This document shows, piece by piece, positions 62,401 to 64,000 of a DNA stretch of 64,000 bases. The DNA lies in the NCBI RefSeq assembly GCF_023715605.1, contig NZ_JAMBOL010000009.1, positions 86,710-150,709 on the forward strand, read 5' to 3'. Position numbers and translations under genes: made by a program. The DNA comes from Halalkalibacter oceani. Lineage in GTDB: Bacteria; Bacillota; Bacilli; Bacillales; Bacillaceae_D. How positions within the stretch are numbered: position 1 is the first letter of the stretch; each line of letters starts with the position of its first letter. The notes beneath the pieces were generated by a model. The model had not been told where the DNA came from, did no database searches, and worked only from the letters and a program-made list of their open reading frames with translations.

Positions 62401-63102
62401 TCAATCAAAAATTAAATTTGTTAAGTGCTCAAGATGATGGGCCATCATTTCCTCCGCCTTTTCCATATCCTTTTGCTTCATCGCCTCCAAAATTCCTTCA
62501 TGCTCCTGAAGCTGATGAAGCCTTACTTCGTAATTCAATATTGCTTTCATATTAAGATGGCCCCACAGCGGGTGGTTGCTTTGTTCAAGCAAGGATGTAG
62601 CGATCTGCGTCAATATTTCATTATGCGTCGCTTCCGCTATTTTTGTATGAAACATAGCCCCATACTTAAAAAATTCCTCCAGCTGATCTTCATCGTTTAT
62701 CAGCCTTCTCATTTCAACCACGGTATGCTCAATATCTGCAATATCCTGTTCCGTTGCCCGTTCAATCGCCAGTTTCGTCACTAACGTTTCAATATGAATC
62801 CGGGCTTCAATTAACTCATATGCGCTGCTGTTTTTCATCTTTTTGATTTCAAAATCAAAATTCGAAGCCTTGTTTTTAATGTACGAGCCATCACCTACCC
62901 TGATTTCAATAATGTTCATAATTTCCAAAACGGCTAACGCCTCACGAACCGATGCCCGACTTACCCCCAATTGAGCCGAGATCTCTCTTTCCGCCGGCAA
63001 TTTATCGCCGATTTTGAAATTACCTTCTTGAATCGCTTTATTAATCTGATCTGCAATTTTTACATAAAGCTTTTCCTTTTTTTCAATTGGTTTAAAAAAC
63101 AT
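62401..63102 (-). CDS. GntR/FadR-family regulator of module III
   Basis: A 233-residue regulator with winged HTH (LPAEREISAQLGVSRASVREALAVLEIMNII) and FCD domain (MFHTKIAEATHN; LQEHEGILEAM). GAGGAG precedes the ATG. It is the first gene of module III and the hydantoinase starts 84 bases downstream, so it probably controls its own operon. A TGG-N5-CCA site lies about 60 bases upstream. Confidence 0.91.
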   Translation of the reverse strand: MFFKPIEKKEKLYVKIADQINKAIQEGNFKIGDKLPAEREISAQLGVSRASVREALAVLEIMNIIEIRVGDGSYIKNKASNFDFEIKKMKNSSAYELIEARIHIETLVTKLAIERATEQDIADIEHTVVEMRRLINDEDQLEEFFKYGAMFHTKIAEATHNEILTQIATSLLEQSNHPLWGHLNMKAILNYEVRLHQLQEHEGILEAMKQKDMEKAEEMMAHHLEHLTNLIFD

Positions 63103-63159
63103 TCTCTCACTCCTCTACTAAATATTCCGATAATTTGGCCGATTTGTCAAGCTGTTTGA

Positions 63160-63170
63160 TGGCCTGACCA
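63160..63170. promoter_or_regulatory. Candidate GntR operator of module III
   Basis: TGGCCTGACCA has the TGG-N5-CCA form common for FadR-family proteins and lies about 60 bases before the GntR start codon. It is only 26 bases from the transposon end. Confidence 0.4.
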
Positions 63171-63195
63171 ATTTTTTATAAGATCTCCCCTTCCA

Positions 63196-63233
63196 GGGGT
63201 AGCGTCAGGAAAATGCGGATTTACAACGCTAAG
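63196..63233 (-). mobile_element. 38-bp terminal inverted repeat of a Tn3-family transposon (Tn1546-like)
   Basis: The sequence begins GGGGTAGCGTCAGGAAAATG and ends ACAACGCTAAG, the length and form of Tn3-family ends, and as I remember it the end of Tn1546. It sits 36 bases after the transposase stop codon. The outer edge is at 63196, so the five bases TTCCA (63191-63195) would be one copy of the target duplication. Confidence 0.88.
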
Positions 63234-63269
63234 CCCATTTTCAAGACGATTCCCCCAGTTTTAACAACG

Positions 63270-64000
63270 TTAAGAAAGTTTCAATGGTCTTAAAGAATCT
63301 AACGAGACCATTTTCTCCGAATTAAAATGGTATTCTCCAAGTAAATTAATATGTTCCCAACCTAGAGGTGACATATGGTGCAATAATTCTTCATTAAAAC
63401 TACCTGACCGTTTTTGATATTCAACTGCCTTTGTTAGATGTAAAGTATTCCAGATACTGATGGCATTGATAATTATGTTTAAGGCACTGGCCCTTTGCAA
63501 TTGATGCTGTATGGTTCGTTCCCTAAGCTCGCCTTGTTTTCCGAAGAAAATAGCTCTTGCCAGTCCATTCATGGCTTCTCCTTTATTCAATCCTTTTTGT
63601 ATTTTTCTTCTTAATGATTCATCCGAAATATAATTCAAAATAAAGATCGTTTTTTCTATTCGGCCCATCTCACGTAAGGCTGTAGCCAAGCTGTTTTGTC
63701 TTGAATAAGAACCTAATTTCCCCATAATAAGGGATGCTGAAACTGTTCCTTCCCTTATAGAATGAGCTAATCGCAAAACATCCTCATAATTCTCTTTAAT
63801 GACCTTTGTATTTATTTGTCCACGTAAAATGGCTTCTAATTTTGGAGATTCACTTGCTTTATCTATTGTAAATAACTCAAACTTCGCACCTAAATAATTA
63901 GATGAGGTTGTTGATTTTGTTTGGGTTCTCCCTATTTCAATAGGAGCCTTGACATTATGCTTCATAAATACAAAAAACACCTCATTCTTTGGTATAGTGG
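63270..64000 (-). CDS. Tn3-family transposase, C-terminal part (runs off right edge)
   Basis: At least 243 codons of a Tn3-family TnpA. The C-terminal catalytic part is evident in GRTQTKSTTSSNYLGAKFE-like sequence, RSGSFNEELLHHMSPLGWEHINLLGEY and a normal C-terminus. The frame stays open to the window edge, so the GTG at 63980 is not the start. A full TnpA is about 970-1000 residues. With an intact terminal repeat just downstream the element may be complete; whether it is active depends on sequence outside the window. Confidence 0.9.
   Translation of the reverse strand, partial: TIPKNEVFFVFMKHNVKAPIEIGRTQTKSTTSSNYLGAKFELFTIDKASESPKLEAILRGQINTKVIKENYEDVLRLAHSIREGTVSASLIMGKLGSYSRQNSLATALREMGRIEKTIFILNYISDESLRRKIQKGLNKGEAMNGLARAIFFGKQGELRERTIQHQLQRASALNIIINAISIWNTLHLTKAVEYQKRSGSFNEELLHHMSPLGWEHINLLGEYHFNSEKMVSLDSLRPLKLS

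Larger units (their letters stand above)
63196..64000 (-). mobile_element. Tn3-family transposon, one end
   Basis: From the terminal repeat at 63196 through the transposase to the window edge. It marks the border of the catabolic island. The other end, resolvase and any cargo lie outside. Confidence 0.82.

Overview
The window looks like the chromosome of a Bacillaceae species; the genus cannot be fixed from the sequence. The signs are strong AGGAGG-type ribosome binding sites, a sigma-B-type promoter, Fur boxes, a PurBox, and relatives of Bacillus GltC, DefB, YusF, Btr, GuaC and CtaG. No rRNA, tRNA or CRISPR array was seen. A Tn3-family transposon end with an intact 38-bp terminal repeat enters at the right edge.

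Layout. 1-7 kb: end of an unknown gene, ctaG with a DUF2243 partner, a MarR / FAD-oxidoreductase / acetyltransferase group that shares operator-like sites, and gdhA divergent from a gltC-type regulator. 7-17 kb: sigma-B-type manganese catalase, YusF-like Toprim protein, S9 peptidase, two Fur-box genes (siderophore-binding lipoprotein; AraC regulator fused to a binding-protein domain), a Vga-type ABC-F gene behind an attenuator, an XRE / peptide deformylase pair, and a TatD hydrolase. 17-28 kb: housekeeping and transport genes (AgcS, dioxygenase, ECF sigma/anti-sigma, nitroreductase, GltS, a SpoIIP-like lipoprotein without its catalytic residues, cardiolipin synthase). 28-38 kb: a two-component system with its ABC transporter, a chemoreceptor, a CD3324-family protein behind a structured leader, guaC, and a FusB-type EF-G-binding protein.

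From 38 to 63 kb lies a catabolic island. Module I (37996-47247) has a mandelate-racemase-subgroup enolase, an SDR, a DctPQM TRAP transporter, RidA, a ThDP enzyme and an M20 peptidase, with a divergent GntR. Module II (47836-58175) has a sigma-54 promoter driving an iron alcohol dehydrogenase and a methylmalonate-semialdehyde dehydrogenase, a second GntR/TRAP operon ending in a PdxA-like dehydrogenase and a crotonase, and a sigma-54 enhancer-binding protein. Module III (59544-63102) has a GntR, a hydantoinase-type amidohydrolase and an NCS1 permease. The logic is three importers, each with its own regulator and enzymes. The substrates cannot be read from sequence.

The least explained features are a dispersed RNA-like repeat with compensatory base changes (four cores at 8116, 17824, 21454 and 43122, plus a core-less copy at 22960), a structured leader at 35642-35792, and two genes whose best starts are non-canonical (CTG at 46435; ATT near 43092).
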